Assembly (NCBI GenBank): GCA_903885165.1
Contig: CAISHO010000054.1
Coordinates: forward strand, 1 to 32,040
Reading direction: 5' to 3'
Length of the DNA: 32,040 nt
Origin: an uncultured Nitrosomonadales bacterium
GTDB lineage: Bacteria; Pseudomonadota; Gammaproteobacteria; Burkholderiales; Gallionellaceae
The position numbers were made by a program, and so were the translations under genes. Shown in pieces: positions 1-8,957 of this stretch (its first letter is position 1; every line of letters begins with the position of its first letter). The notes under the pieces were generated by a model. The model was not told the origin of the DNA, searched no databases, and saw nothing but the letters and a program-made list of their open reading frames with translations.

Positions 1-2877
1 TTGAGAACCCAGCAAGGCATGGCCCGGCATCACCCCGATAATGGTCAGCGGAATCGGCGCCATGATGATCAAGGGAACCAGATAGGATTTAAACTGCGCG
101 ACCACCAGCAGGTAAATCAGAATCAGCCCGACGCCATAGGCGATACCCATGTCGCGGAAAGTCTCAAACGTCACCTGCCACTCGCCGTCCCACTTCAAGG
201 AATAGCCGGTATAAGGATCGCTAGGCGTCTTGAAGAAATAGCTCTCAAGCTGGCCACCCTGTTCGAGCTTGGCATTGCCGGTCTTACCGTTGATGTCGAA
301 CATGCCATATAACGGGCTGTCCAGCTTACCCGCCATATCACCGAACACATACACCACCGGCAGCATATCCTTGTGATAGATAGGATAATCACGGGAAACC
401 GGAACCACCTGCACGACTTCGGACAACGGCACCAATACGCCATCACGCGCACGCACTTTGAGCTTCATCACTTCGTCGATATTGCTGCGATGATCGGACG
501 GCAAGCCAATGCGCAGCGGCGGCGCATACTTGGCGCTGATATCGTGCAAGGACGCAACATCCTGACCCGACAAGGCCACGCTGATCACATCGACGATATC
601 GCCCGGGGCGACACCCAACAGGGCGGCCTTGCTTTGCAACACGCGCAGCAACATCTTGGGCGCAGCTTCCGTGACTGTGTCATCAATCGCCACGATGCCT
701 TCGGTCTTACCGAACTGTTCACGCACTTTACCGGCCACTTTACGCGCGCCTTCATAATCAGGCCCGTAAATTTCCGCGACGATCGGTGACATCACCGGAG
801 GGCCGGGTGGCACTTCGACGATTTTGACCTTAGCACCCCAATTTTTAGCGATCTTCTGGATAGGTTCAAGCACTGCGGTGGCAATTTGATGACTGCTGCG
901 ACTGCGGTGATGCTTGTCGCGCAGATTGACCTGCACATCACCCTGTTCTGCACCGTTGCGCAGATAATACTGACGCACCAGACCGTTGAAGTTGATCGGG
1001 GAAGCAGTGCCTGCGTACACCTCGTAATCGGTCACTTCAGGCACCGTCGCCATATAGCTACCGATTTCATGCATCACCGCAGTAGTCTGTTCCAGCGCGG
1101 TGCCGGTAGGCATATCCACCACCACCTGAAATTCGGACTTATTGTCGAACGGCAGCATTTTCAGTATCACCAGCTTCACCACCCCCAGCGAAACAGCCAG
1201 CACCAGCCCCACCAGTATCGCCAGCCAAAGCTTGCGCCTAGCCGCTTTACCGTTAGCGCCCTTTAAAAATGGGCTCAAACGCGCGCGGAAGAAGCGACTG
1301 ATTCCGGATTCGCGCTCTTCCGCTTCCGCGTGATGCTGCGTCCCGGAGAATTGCATCACCAGCCAGGGCGTAATGACAAACGCGACCGCCAGCGAAATCA
1401 ACATCCCCATGCTGGCATTGATTGGAATCGGGCTCATATAAGGGCCCATCAAGCCGCTGACAAAGGCCATCGGCAACAGCGCCGCGATCACGGTAAAGGT
1501 CGCTAGGATGGTCGGGCTACCCACCTCATCGACCGCATCGGGAATAATGTCCACCAAGGGTAGATTTGGGGTCAAGACCCGGCGACGGTGAATATTTTCT
1601 ACCACCACGATCGCATCATCCACCAGAATACCGATAGAGAAGATCAGCGCGAACAGCGAGACGCGATTGAGCGTAAAGCCCCAGGCCCAGGAAGCAAATA
1701 AGGTCGCCGCCAGCGTCAACAACACCGCCACACCCACCACCATCGCTTCGCGCCGCCCCATTGCCAGCCACACCAGCGCCACCACAGCGCTCGTGGCGAA
1801 CAGCAATTTCTTGATGAGTTTCATAGCCTTATCGTTGGCCGTCTCACCGTAATTGCGCGTCGTGCTCACCTGCACGTCATCGGGAATCACACGTCCCTTG
1901 AGCTCATCCACACGCTTGAGCAATTTATCGGCCACTTCCACCGCATTCGCACCCGGCTTCTTGGTAATTGCGACCGTCACTGCCGAAAATTCACCATGCG
2001 CCTTGATCTGCTTGTCTTCTGCAGCAGGACCTGTACCCATCCAGACATAACTGCCCGGTTGATCTGCACCGTCCTGCACATCGGCGATATCGCGCAAAAA
2101 TACCGGCTTACCCTCGGACACACCGACTACCAACTGCCGCACCTCATCCGCATTGCTTAGAAAACTGCCAGTCTGCACCAGCACTTCACGATTGTTTTGC
2201 ACCAGATTTCCGGCGTTTTGCGAGACATTGGCCGATTGCAAAGCCGCTCTGACATCCTGCACGGACAAACCGAAGGCATTCAGATTCTCCGGATTGAGCA
2301 ACACACGTACCATGCGCTGCGTTCCACCCAAGGTCGAAACTTCACGCGTCCCGGGTACGCGTTTGAGCTCAGCTTCAATGGCATGCGCCACTTGTGACAA
2401 CTCAATTCCACCGCCGGCAACCTGATCGCGCCACAACGTAAACGCAACAATCGGCACATCGTCAATGCCTTTGGCCTTAATGATCGGACGGGCGACACCC
2501 AGCGTGGGCGGCAACCAGTCGGAATTAGAGTTCACCACATCGTACAGTTTGACCAGAGACGGGACGTGTTGCTCGCCGACCTTAAACTGAACCGTCACCA
2601 CAGCCATACCCGGCTGTGACACCGAATACACGTGATCGACACCGGCGATTTGTGACAACACCTGTTCTGCAGGGGTCGCCACGGTCTGCGCCACATCCTT
2701 GGCTGACGCGCCAGGATAGGCGATCAACACATTCGCCATCGTCACGTTGATCTGCGGCTCTTCCTCGCGCGGCGTGACCGCGATCGCAAACAACCCCAGC
2801 AGCACGGCCACCAGTGCCAACAACGGAGTCATCTGTGAATGCAGAAAATGTTTGGCGATACGACCTGAAATACCCAT
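1..2877 (-). CDS. RND efflux transporter permease, 3' end cut off by window edge
   Basis: This is an inner-membrane proton-driven pump of the resistance-nodulation-division class. The reading frame is open from ATG at 2877 to the left edge, 959 codons; full family members have about 1,050, so only the last segment is missing. The N-terminus has the usual cytoplasmic helix, a first membrane segment near residues 17-34 and the PREEEPQI motif at 37-44. Residues D420 and D421 in GILVDDAIVVVENIH are the proton-relay pair of TM4. This favours an AcrB-like, drug-type pump over a CzcA-type metal pump. The gene lies 60 bp downstream of its adaptor and is probably cotranscribed with it. The substrate cannot be read from the sequence. 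No outer-membrane channel gene is visible here. Confidence 0.95.
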   Translation of the reverse strand, partial: MGISGRIAKHFLHSQMTPLLALVAVLLGLFAIAVTPREEEPQINVTMANVLIAYPGASAKDVAQTVATPAEQVLSQIAGVDHVYSVSQPGMAVVTVQFKVGEQHVPSLVKLYDVVNSNSDWLPPTLGVARPIIKAKGIDDVPIVAFTLWRDQVAGGGIELSQVAHAIEAELKRVPGTREVSTLGGTQRMVRVLLNPENLNAFGLSVQDVRAALQSANVSQNAGNLVQNNREVLVQTGSFLSNADEVRQLVVGVSEGKPVFLRDIADVQDGADQPGSYVWMGTGPAAEDKQIKAHGEFSAVTVAITKKPGANAVEVADKLLKRVDELKGRVIPDDVQVSTTRNYGETANDKAMKLIKKLLFATSAVVALVWLAMGRREAMVVGVAVLLTLAATLFASWAWGFTLNRVSLFALIFSIGILVDDAIVVVENIHRRRVLTPNLPLVDIIPDAVDEVGSPTILATFTVIAALLPMAFVSGLMGPYMSPIPINASMGMLISLAVAFVITPWLVMQFSGTQHHAEAEERESGISRFFRARLSPFLKGANGKAARRKLWLAILVGLVLAVSLGVVKLVILKMLPFDNKSEFQVVVDMPTGTALEQTTAVMHEIGSYMATVPEVTDYEVYAGTASPINFNGLVRQYYLRNGAEQGDVQVNLRDKHHRSRSSHQIATAVLEPIQKIAKNWGAKVKIVEVPPGPPVMSPIVAEIYGPDYEGARKVAGKVREQFGKTEGIVAIDDTVTEAAPKMLLRVLQSKAALLGVAPGDIVDVISVALSGQDVASLHDISAKYAPPLRIGLPSDHRSNIDEVMKLKVRARDGVLVPLSEVVQVVPVSRDYPIYHKDMLPVVYVFGDMAGKLDSPLYGMFDINGKTGNAKLEQGGQLESYFFKTPSDPYTGYSLKWDGEWQVTFETFRDMGIAYGVGLILIYLLVVAQFKSYLVPLIIMAPIPLTIIGVMPGHALLGSQ

Positions 2878-2900
2878 CCTTGAAACCCCTAATTAACAAT

Positions 2901-2935
2901 CCACTTCTTGCTAATAGCTACCAGCTACCAGCTAT
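2901..2935 (-). repeat. Heptamer tandem array after adaptor gene
   Basis: On the minus strand the units are ATAGCTG, GTAGCTG, GTAGCTA, TTAGCAA and GAAGTGG. The array begins two bases after the adaptor stop codon at 2940-2938 and fills most of the spacer to the permease gene. The first units carry TAG, and because the period is 7 the stops fall in successive reading frames. The TTAGCAA unit matches the units seen after mshN. Confidence 0.75.
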
Positions 2936-2937
2936 TT

Positions 2938-3942
2938 TTACTTCATTCCTGCCTTGACCGGATCCATCGCCACTTTTTCTCCGGCTCGCAAGCCGGACAG
3001 CACTTCAACCATGCCGTCTGTTTCGGCTTCACCGACGCGAATCTGGCGTAATATAACGCCACCTTGATCATTGACTACATAAGCTGCGACGACTTCACTG
3101 CGGCGCAAAACGGCACTTTTTGGAATCACTAACTTTTTAGTTCTTCCTACCACGAAGTGCGCACGGACGAACATGCCAGGATAAAGACCGGTTTCGTTGG
3201 CCGGCAGGTAGACACGCACCTGCGTGCTGTGTGTACGGGCATCCGCAATCGGCTGTACGCGCGTTGAAGCGGACTTAATCCAGCGATCCAGCGACGGCAC
3301 TTCCACACTCACTTCAGGCTTTGCACCTATCTCGCCCAGCTTATACTGAGGCACACTGACCACGACTCTCATGTCTACCGGATCAAATCCCGTCATCAAC
3401 GGCTTGCCCGGTGCCACCATCTCACCTAACTCAACCAGACGTGCGGACACGACACCGGAAAAAGGGGCCACTACCGATGTATAGCCGTGAGCCAAACTTG
3501 CCTGTCCTGCCCCGGCGACACTGGCGGCCGCCTGCGCGGTGGCGACCTGATAATCCACCTGCGCCTTATCGAGCGCCGCCTGACTGATAAATTTTTGTGC
3601 GAACAACTGCTGCGAACGATCCAGTGTCGCTTTAGCATTCTGCACATTCGCTTGCGCCTGCATCACCTGCGCCTGGCTGCCCGCCAAGGCCTGAACCGCT
3701 TCCCGTTCATCGATGCGCAAAATAACCTGGCCTTTATTAACCCGGTCACCCACATCGAAACTCACCTCTTTAACACGCCCGGAAATTTGAGCGGAAACAG
3801 TAGATTGACGTGTGGCTTCAACCAAACCTTCAACACTATAGGTTTGCGGCACATCGCGAAACTCCACCGGCGCGACAGCCAACGGCCCAGCCACAGCCTG
3901 CACCCCTATCATCAGCAACCCAACCATACCCAGTCTTTTCAC
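2938..3942 (-). CDS. RND efflux periplasmic adaptor (membrane fusion protein)
   Basis: The 334-residue protein links the RND permease to an outer-membrane channel. A Sec signal peptide spans about residues 1-18, ending in VQAVAG. The split biotinyl-lipoyl half-motif is seen at about 48-76 (SAQISGRVKEVSFDVGDRV). A coiled-coil hairpin of repeated Ala/Gln/Lys heptads follows at about 85-150. The second lipoyl half (VVAPFSGVVSARLVELGEMV) and beta-barrel and membrane-proximal domains complete it. The start is GTG at 3942, with GAGG 8 nt upstream; nearby ATGs are out of frame. It lacks a lipobox. The gene sits between an ArsR-type regulator and the permease, and its promoter is overlapped by a dyad at 3975-4002. 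Confidence 0.93.
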   Translation of the reverse strand: MKRLGMVGLLMIGVQAVAGPLAVAPVEFRDVPQTYSVEGLVEATRQSTVSAQISGRVKEVSFDVGDRVNKGQVILRIDEREAVQALAGSQAQVMQAQANVQNAKATLDRSQQLFAQKFISQAALDKAQVDYQVATAQAAASVAGAGQASLAHGYTSVVAPFSGVVSARLVELGEMVAPGKPLMTGFDPVDMRVVVSVPQYKLGEIGAKPEVSVEVPSLDRWIKSASTRVQPIADARTHSTQVRVYLPANETGLYPGMFVRAHFVVGRTKKLVIPKSAVLRRSEVVAAYVVNDQGGVILRQIRVGEAETDGMVEVLSGLRAGEKVAMDPVKAGMK

Positions 3943-3974
3943 AGCATCAACCTCATCAATAAAATCGCAACTGT

Positions 3975-4002
3975 TATTATATTAGCATGTTCTAATATAA
4001 TA
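3975..4002 (-). promoter_or_regulatory. Operator dyad over the -10 box of the efflux operon
   Basis: The sequence TATTATATTAG at 3975-3985 and CTAATATAATA at 3992-4002 form a perfect 11-bp inverted repeat with a 6-bp spacer. On the minus strand a consensus -10 hexamer TATAAT lies inside it at 3981-3976, about 35 bp before the adaptor start. A repressor bound here would block the polymerase. The obvious candidate is the ArsR-type protein encoded just upstream. No clear -35 box is visible. Confidence 0.75.
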
Positions 4003-4018
4003 GTAAAAATACACTAAT

Positions 4019-4321
4019 CTAAGCCGAGCAAAACACATCCCGCATCAGACTCACCAATTTGAGCGTGCGTAGATCGCCGATACGATAAAAAACACGATTG
4101 GCATCCTTGCGCGTAGACAACACGCCTTTATCGCGCAAAATTGCCAAATGCTGGGAAATATTGCTCTGCGAGGTACCGACTTGCTCCACAATATCCTGCA
4201 CGCTGATCTCCTGTTCGCCCAACACACAGAGAATTTTCAGGCGCAACGGATGCGCAATCGCCTTGATGGCCTGTGATGCCTGCTGAATATCTTCTTCCCT
4301 GTCGATCAATTTGTTTTCCAT
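4019..4321 (-). CDS. ArsR/SmtB-family repressor with SqrR/BigR-like cysteine pair
   Basis: The 100-residue protein is a winged-helix dimeric repressor. The recognition region is SQSNISQHLAILRDKGVLSTR, residues 51-71, followed by the wing NRVFYRIG. Two cysteines stand out: C32 in LRLKILCVLGE and C98 in MRDVFCSA. Their 66-residue spacing equals that of C41 and C107 in the persulfide sensor SqrR. The classical ArsR metal motif (ELCVCDL) is absent; ISVQDIV stands in its place. A perfect AGGAGG ribosome site lies 4 nt before the ATG. The stop codon is 17 bp from the operator dyad in front of the adaptor gene, so control of the efflux pair is likely. Reactive-sulfur sensing is inferred from cysteine positions only. 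Confidence 0.9.
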   Translation of the reverse strand: MENKLIDREEDIQQASQAIKAIAHPLRLKILCVLGEQEISVQDIVEQVGTSQSNISQHLAILRDKGVLSTRKDANRVFYRIGDLRTLKLVSLMRDVFCSA

Positions 4322-4407
4322 ACATCCTCCTTATTCACGTCCTCAGCAAAGCCAATTCGGTTAAAATGCACCGTCTAAAAATTTACAATTAGCGATATAT
4401 TACCTCA

Positions 4408-5946
4408 ATGAATGTCACTCCTGTCTTGTTGCTTATCCTGGACGGCTTCGGCTACCGCGAAGAAACCGATTCTAATGCCGTCGCTGCAGCGCACAAACCC
4501 AATTGGGACGCCCTTTGGCGCGATCACCCACACACGCTGATCCATGCTTCAGAAAAATTTGTCGGCCTACCAACAGGGCAAATGGGCAACTCTGAAGTCG
4601 GTCACCTTAACATCGGTGCAGGACGCGTGGTGTATCAGGATTTGAGTCGTGTCGATGTCGCCATTGAAGACGGCACGTTCTTCAGCAATCCAGCACTCAA
4701 ACAGGCGATAAACACCGCAAAGCAGAATAACAGCGCACTGCACATCATGGGACTGCTGTCCGCCGGCGGCGTACACAGCCATGAGAGTCATATTTTTGCG
4801 ATGCTGGAAATGGCGGCAAAGAACGGTCTGAAAAAAGTGTTTCTGCACGCCTTTCTCGATGGCCGCGACACCCCGCCTAAAAGCGCCAAAGAATCGCTGA
4901 TCGCGCTGCAAGACAAGTGCGACACGCTGGGTGTGGGACAAATTGCCACGGTGACCGGTCGTTTTTACGTCATGGACAGGGATAATCGTTGGGAGCGTGT
5001 CCAACCTGCTTACAATTTGCTAACACAAGGGGTCGCCGAATACACCGCACCCGACACACTCAGTGCATTAGCGGCGGCCTATACCCGTGATGAATCGGAC
5101 GAGTTTGTTAAACCGACCAGTATCCACGCCGCCGGCAGCGCGCCCGTTACCATGCAAGATGGCGATGCTGTCGTATTCATGAATTTCCGCGCGGATCGAG
5201 CCCGCGAAATTACCCGAGCCTTGACAGATCCAGCATTCAACGGCTTCGAAAGAGCGTATCTGCCGAAATTCAGCAACTTTGTCACACTCAGCAACTACGG
5301 CGCCGAGTTTACCCTACCCTGCGCTTATACCGCCGACGCCATCCACAACGATCTGGGCGAATATGTTGCAGGACTAGACTTAAAACAACTGCGCATCGCA
5401 GAAACAGAGAAATACGCTCACGTCACTTATTTCTTTAGCGGCGGCAAAGAGCAACCTTATCCCGGCGAGGAGCGCATTCTGGTCCCGTCTCCCAAGGTAG
5501 CAACATATGATTTACAACCGGAAATGAGCGCGTTCACCGTCACCGAAAAACTGGAAGAGGCGATTTTATCCAGGCAATACCCCTTGATGGTCTGCAATTA
5601 CGCAAACTGCGACATGGTCGGTCACAGCGGCGACATGAATGCCGCAATCCGAGCCATAGAGACACTTGATATTTGCATTGGTCGCGTAGTCAAAACCATG
5701 CAGTCTATCGGTGGCGAAGTAATCATCACAGCGGACCACGGCAATGCCGAACAGATGATGGATCACCAGACTCATCAGGCGCACACCGCACATACGCTCA
5801 ACCCCGTGCCCTTCCTGTATATCGGCCGCAAAGCAAAATTGACGGATAACGGTTCGCTACGCGACATTGCACCCAGTCTGCTCTGCATGATGGGACTGCC
5901 ACAACCCGCGGAAATGACTGGTCATAGTCTCATCAATATCCAGTGA
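4408..5946 (+). CDS. gpmI: 2,3-bisphosphoglycerate-independent phosphoglycerate mutase
   Basis: The 512-residue cytosolic enzyme interconverts 3- and 2-phosphoglycerate in glycolysis and gluconeogenesis, using two Mn ions and a phosphoserine intermediate. The N-terminal metal motif LILDGFG gives D12. The catalytic serine is S62 in GQMGNSEVGH. HSHESH-type and DGRDTPP motifs (about residues 123-154) form the transferase domain. C-terminal metal ligands are in NYANCDMVGHSGD and TADHGNAEQM. Length is normal for the family. The ATG at 4408 has only a weak ribosome site. The 86-bp gap to the divergent arsR must hold both promoters. The stop codon overlaps the GTG of the next gene by 4 bp, indicating coupling. 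Confidence 0.97.
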   Translation: MNVTPVLLLILDGFGYREETDSNAVAAAHKPNWDALWRDHPHTLIHASEKFVGLPTGQMGNSEVGHLNIGAGRVVYQDLSRVDVAIEDGTFFSNPALKQAINTAKQNNSALHIMGLLSAGGVHSHESHIFAMLEMAAKNGLKKVFLHAFLDGRDTPPKSAKESLIALQDKCDTLGVGQIATVTGRFYVMDRDNRWERVQPAYNLLTQGVAEYTAPDTLSALAAAYTRDESDEFVKPTSIHAAGSAPVTMQDGDAVVFMNFRADRAREITRALTDPAFNGFERAYLPKFSNFVTLSNYGAEFTLPCAYTADAIHNDLGEYVAGLDLKQLRIAETEKYAHVTYFFSGGKEQPYPGEERILVPSPKVATYDLQPEMSAFTVTEKLEEAILSRQYPLMVCNYANCDMVGHSGDMNAAIRAIETLDICIGRVVKTMQSIGGEVIITADHGNAEQMMDHQTHQAHTAHTLNPVPFLYIGRKAKLTDNGSLRDIAPSLLCMMGLPQPAEMTGHSLINIQ

Positions 5947-7115
5947 GCATATTCGGTAAACAGCTCGCCTTTGCTCTGTTCGCCCTGATGCTGGCAGGGC
6001 AAGCTTCGTCCAACCAGCAGGAAGAACTGGAAAACCTGCGACTGCGTATCGCTGAGATGCAGAGTGAAATCGCCAAAACCAGTGAATCCAAATCCGAGGC
6101 CGCTGATGCGCTGCGCGCCTCTGAAATGGCGATTAGCAACAGCAACCGAAAAATTGCCGAACTTGCAACACAGCAAAGGGAAGCCGATCTCAAGCTCAAT
6201 GCCCTACAAGCTCAGCAACAAGACTTAAACCAGAACGTCTCCAAGGAACAAACCTTGTTGGGCAAGTTGCTTTACCAGCAATATCTGGGGGGAAAACAGG
6301 AATATTTAAAACTGATGCTGGATAACCACAACCCTAATCAAGTTGCTCGCGATCTCCAGTATTACCGCTATATTGCGCGCAACCGTGCAGCATGGCTGGC
6401 CAACCTGCGCAACAGCCTGAATTCACTCAACACAGTCAGTCTGGAAGTACAAAAACAAAGTAGTGCGTTGGACAGCATGCGAGCAGAACAGACAGTTGAA
6501 AAGAAAAAGCTTTTAGAAGATCAGCGTGAACGTCAGCAAGTACTCGGCCAAGTCTCCAAACAACTGAGTCAGCAAAGACGTGAATACACCAATTTGCAAC
6601 ACAACGAAAACCGGCTTGCTAAACTGGTGACTAAAATTACCGAGATGTTAGCGCAACCAAAACACAAAACATTATTCAGAAACAACAACATACCTGACAA
6701 TAGCTTTGACGGAAAACCTTTTGAGCAACTCAGGGGGAAATTAACTTTGCCAGTCAAGGGCGATATCAGCAACCAGTTCGGTGCCACACGCCCCGATAGC
6801 ACCGTCGTATGGAAGGGTTTGTTCATCCGGTCTTCCAGCGGGCAAGCGGTCAAGGCGATCGCCGCCGGACGCGTCGTCTTTGCAGACTGGCTGCGAGGAT
6901 TCGGCAACCTGTTGATCGTCGATCACGGCAACGCCTACATGAGCTTATATGGCAACAATGAAACACTCTACAAACAAGTGGGCGACGAGCTGCGCGGCGG
7001 AGACACTATCGCCACGGTGGGCAACAGCGGCGGAAATGCGGATTCAGGTTTATACTTTGAACTTCGACACGAAAGCAAACCACTAGACCCACTACAGTGG
7101 CTAGCTAAAAAATAA
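5943..7115 (+). CDS. envC: EnvC-like murein hydrolase activator (degenerate LytM domain)
   Basis: The 390-residue protein has a signal peptide (about residues 1-22, ending AGQASS). Long coiled coils follow at about 25-110 and 155-230, and a C-terminal LytM/M23 domain at about 265-388. This is the layout of EnvC, which sits in the periplasm at the septum and activates amidases. The LytM zinc site looks degenerate: the usual first His-x3-Asp region reads WKGLFIRSS. HGNAYMSLYG and YFELRH remain. Activation rather than hydrolysis is therefore likely. The GTG start at 5943 overlaps the gpmI stop (GTGA). The S41 peptidase gene follows 11 bp later, a pairing common in betaproteobacteria. Confidence 0.9.
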   Translation: MSIFGKQLAFALFALMLAGQASSNQQEELENLRLRIAEMQSEIAKTSESKSEAADALRASEMAISNSNRKIAELATQQREADLKLNALQAQQQDLNQNVSKEQTLLGKLLYQQYLGGKQEYLKLMLDNHNPNQVARDLQYYRYIARNRAAWLANLRNSLNSLNTVSLEVQKQSSALDSMRAEQTVEKKKLLEDQRERQQVLGQVSKQLSQQRREYTNLQHNENRLAKLVTKITEMLAQPKHKTLFRNNNIPDNSFDGKPFEQLRGKLTLPVKGDISNQFGATRPDSTVVWKGLFIRSSSGQAVKAIAAGRVVFADWLRGFGNLLIVDHGNAYMSLYGNNETLYKQVGDELRGGDTIATVGNSGGNADSGLYFELRHESKPLDPLQWLAKK

Positions 7116-7126
7116 CTGAGGTATTT

Positions 7127-8518
7127 ATGCGTCGTCTGGAAAAAATTGGTTTAGTCGGTTTAGGATTGGTAGCGGGAGTTACACTCAGCCTGCATTTCGC
7201 AGCTATGGCAGAAAAAGATACCCCCATTACGCCTTTACCCATAGAAGAACTTCGCGCTTTCACTGAAGTTTTCGGCCACATCAAGAGTAGCTACGTCGAG
7301 CCGGTTTCTGACAAAAAACTGTTCACAGAAGCCATCAACGGCATGCTCAACGGACTTGACCCGCACTCAGCCTATCTGGATGCGGACGCATTTAAAGATC
7401 TTCAGGTCGGCACACAAGGCGAGTTTGGCGGACTGGGCATCGAAGTCGGCATAGAAGAAGGCCTGGTTAAAGTCATCTCACCGATCGAAGATACGCCCGC
7501 CTATCAAGCCGGCGTGAAAAGCGGCGATCTGATTATCAAACTGGACGATTCACTGGTGAAAGGCATGTCGCTCAACGATGCCGTTAAACGTATGCGCGGC
7601 AAACCGGGCAGCAAGATCACGCTGACCATCCTGCGCAAAGACATCCCTAAACCGCTCACCTTCACTGTAATGAGAGCGGTCATTAAAGTGCAGAGCGTTA
7701 AAGCGAAATTAATAGAACCCGGCTACGGCTTTGTCCGCATCACTCAGTTCCAGGAGCATACCGGCGAAAATCTGGCCACTGCGCTGGAAAAAATGGTTCA
7801 GGACAATAAAGGTGCCTTAAGTGGCATAGTGCTCGACTTGCGCAATGATCCTGGCGGTTTGCTCGATGGTGCTGTTGCGGTTTCCGCCGCATTTCTAGCG
7901 AAGGACGCCTTAGTGGTTTACACCGAAGGCCGCACCGAAGACGCCAAGATGAGACTGACCGCAACGCCTGAATTTTATCTGCGCGGAAACAGTAAAAACG
8001 ACTACCTTAAAAAGGTCCCGGCTTCGATCAAGAGCGTGCCTTTAGTTGTGCTTGTGAATGGTGGATCGGCCTCCGCATCGGAAATCGTCGCCGGAGCGTT
8101 GCAAGATCACAAACGCGGCGTCATTATGGGCACCCAAACCTTCGGCAAGGGATCAGTTCAAACGGTACTCCCTTTGGGAAACAACACCGCGATCAAGCTG
8201 ACCACAGCCCGTTACTACACGCCCGGCGGGCGCTCGATACAGGCCAAGGGTATCGTACCGGATATTTTGGTTGACGACCCAGCCACAGCGGGCATGGACA
8301 ACCTGTTCCGTCTGCGCGAATCGGATCTGGAAAAGCATCTTAGCAACGATAAGCAACCGGAAGATAAAGCAGAACCACCGCCAAAAGTCGAAGCGGCAGC
8401 AAAGAACAAGAGTGAAACCGAAAAGTCAGCGCCGGTCGAGTTCGGTTCGAAACAGGACTACCAGCTTAACCAGGCGATGAATTTGCTCAAAGGCATGAAA
8501 ATTTTACAAGGCAAATAA
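7127..8518 (+). CDS. ctpA: S41-family C-terminal processing peptidase
   Basis: The 463-residue periplasmic serine protease trims C-termini of exported proteins. An N-terminal signal or anchor segment lies at about residues 8-27. A PDZ domain at about 95-180 contains the carboxylate loop GGLGIEVG. The S41 domain follows. The Ser/Lys dyad is S316 in GGSASASEI and K341 in TFGKGSVQ; the 25-residue spacing is that of Prc-type enzymes. The C-terminal tail (about 395-463) is Lys/Glu-rich and low in complexity. GAGG-like bases precede the ATG. The gene is closely spaced after envC and probably cotranscribed. Confidence 0.95.
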   Translation: MRRLEKIGLVGLGLVAGVTLSLHFAAMAEKDTPITPLPIEELRAFTEVFGHIKSSYVEPVSDKKLFTEAINGMLNGLDPHSAYLDADAFKDLQVGTQGEFGGLGIEVGIEEGLVKVISPIEDTPAYQAGVKSGDLIIKLDDSLVKGMSLNDAVKRMRGKPGSKITLTILRKDIPKPLTFTVMRAVIKVQSVKAKLIEPGYGFVRITQFQEHTGENLATALEKMVQDNKGALSGIVLDLRNDPGGLLDGAVAVSAAFLAKDALVVYTEGRTEDAKMRLTATPEFYLRGNSKNDYLKKVPASIKSVPLVVLVNGGSASASEIVAGALQDHKRGVIMGTQTFGKGSVQTVLPLGNNTAIKLTTARYYTPGGRSIQAKGIVPDILVDDPATAGMDNLFRLRESDLEKHLSNDKQPEDKAEPPPKVEAAAKNKSETEKSAPVEFGSKQDYQLNQAMNLLKGMKILQGK

Positions 8519-8539
8519 CAACCGTTATTGGAGCGCATC

Positions 8540-8944
8540 ATGATTAATCCCTTCGAGCTGGAAAAAACACGCGACCTTTGTTTTGCACCCTATCCTGCTG
8601 ACCAGATTGAGCGCGCCCTGCTGATACTCAGCGGCATGCCTAAGCTCCAGGCTACACGTACTCACAAGGCGCATACCCTGCAAATCCAATACAACCTGAT
8701 GGATTACATGCTCGAAGGGCTTGAACGCGCACTGGAACATGAAGGATTTCATCTTGACCATAGTTTCTTACACAACGTAGGCCGCAATATCATTTATTAC
8801 TGTGAAGACACGACGCGGCACAATATGGAAATACGCGACCATGTGACCAAAAAAAATGAAAAAGATGTTTTCGTTGGTCTAAACGGCCATCACTTACAGG
8901 CGGCGCAAGCCGGCAAGCCGCCAGAACTTCGCGAGTTTGAATAA
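8540..8944 (+). CDS. Small conserved-looking protein of unknown function
   Basis: I do not recognise this 134-residue protein. The ATG at 8540 is chosen because GGAG lies 6 nt upstream at 8530-8533; an in-frame TTG at 8528 would overlap that site. It has no signal peptide or membrane segment and is probably cytosolic. It is rich in His, Tyr and charged residues. The middle (QIQYNLMDYMLEGLERALEH) looks helical and amphipathic, and a CEDTTRHNMEIRDH stretch follows. The last 20 residues are Pro/Glu-rich and look disordered. It lies 21 bp after the S41 peptidase gene and 13 bp before the MoeB-like gene, so it is cotranscribed with them. The placement does not reveal its job. Confidence 0.8.
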   Translation: MINPFELEKTRDLCFAPYPADQIERALLILSGMPKLQATRTHKAHTLQIQYNLMDYMLEGLERALEHEGFHLDHSFLHNVGRNIIYYCEDTTRHNMEIRDHVTKKNEKDVFVGLNGHHLQAAQAGKPPELREFE

Positions 8945-8957
8945 CAGCCTTTAACGC

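Noticed and set aside
373..789. 138-residue plus-strand open frame
   Set aside because: It is antisense to the RND permease frame, which reads through this whole region with clear family motifs.
4567..5004. 145-residue minus-strand open frame
   Set aside because: It lies fully within gpmI in antisense; no ribosome site or recognisable domain.
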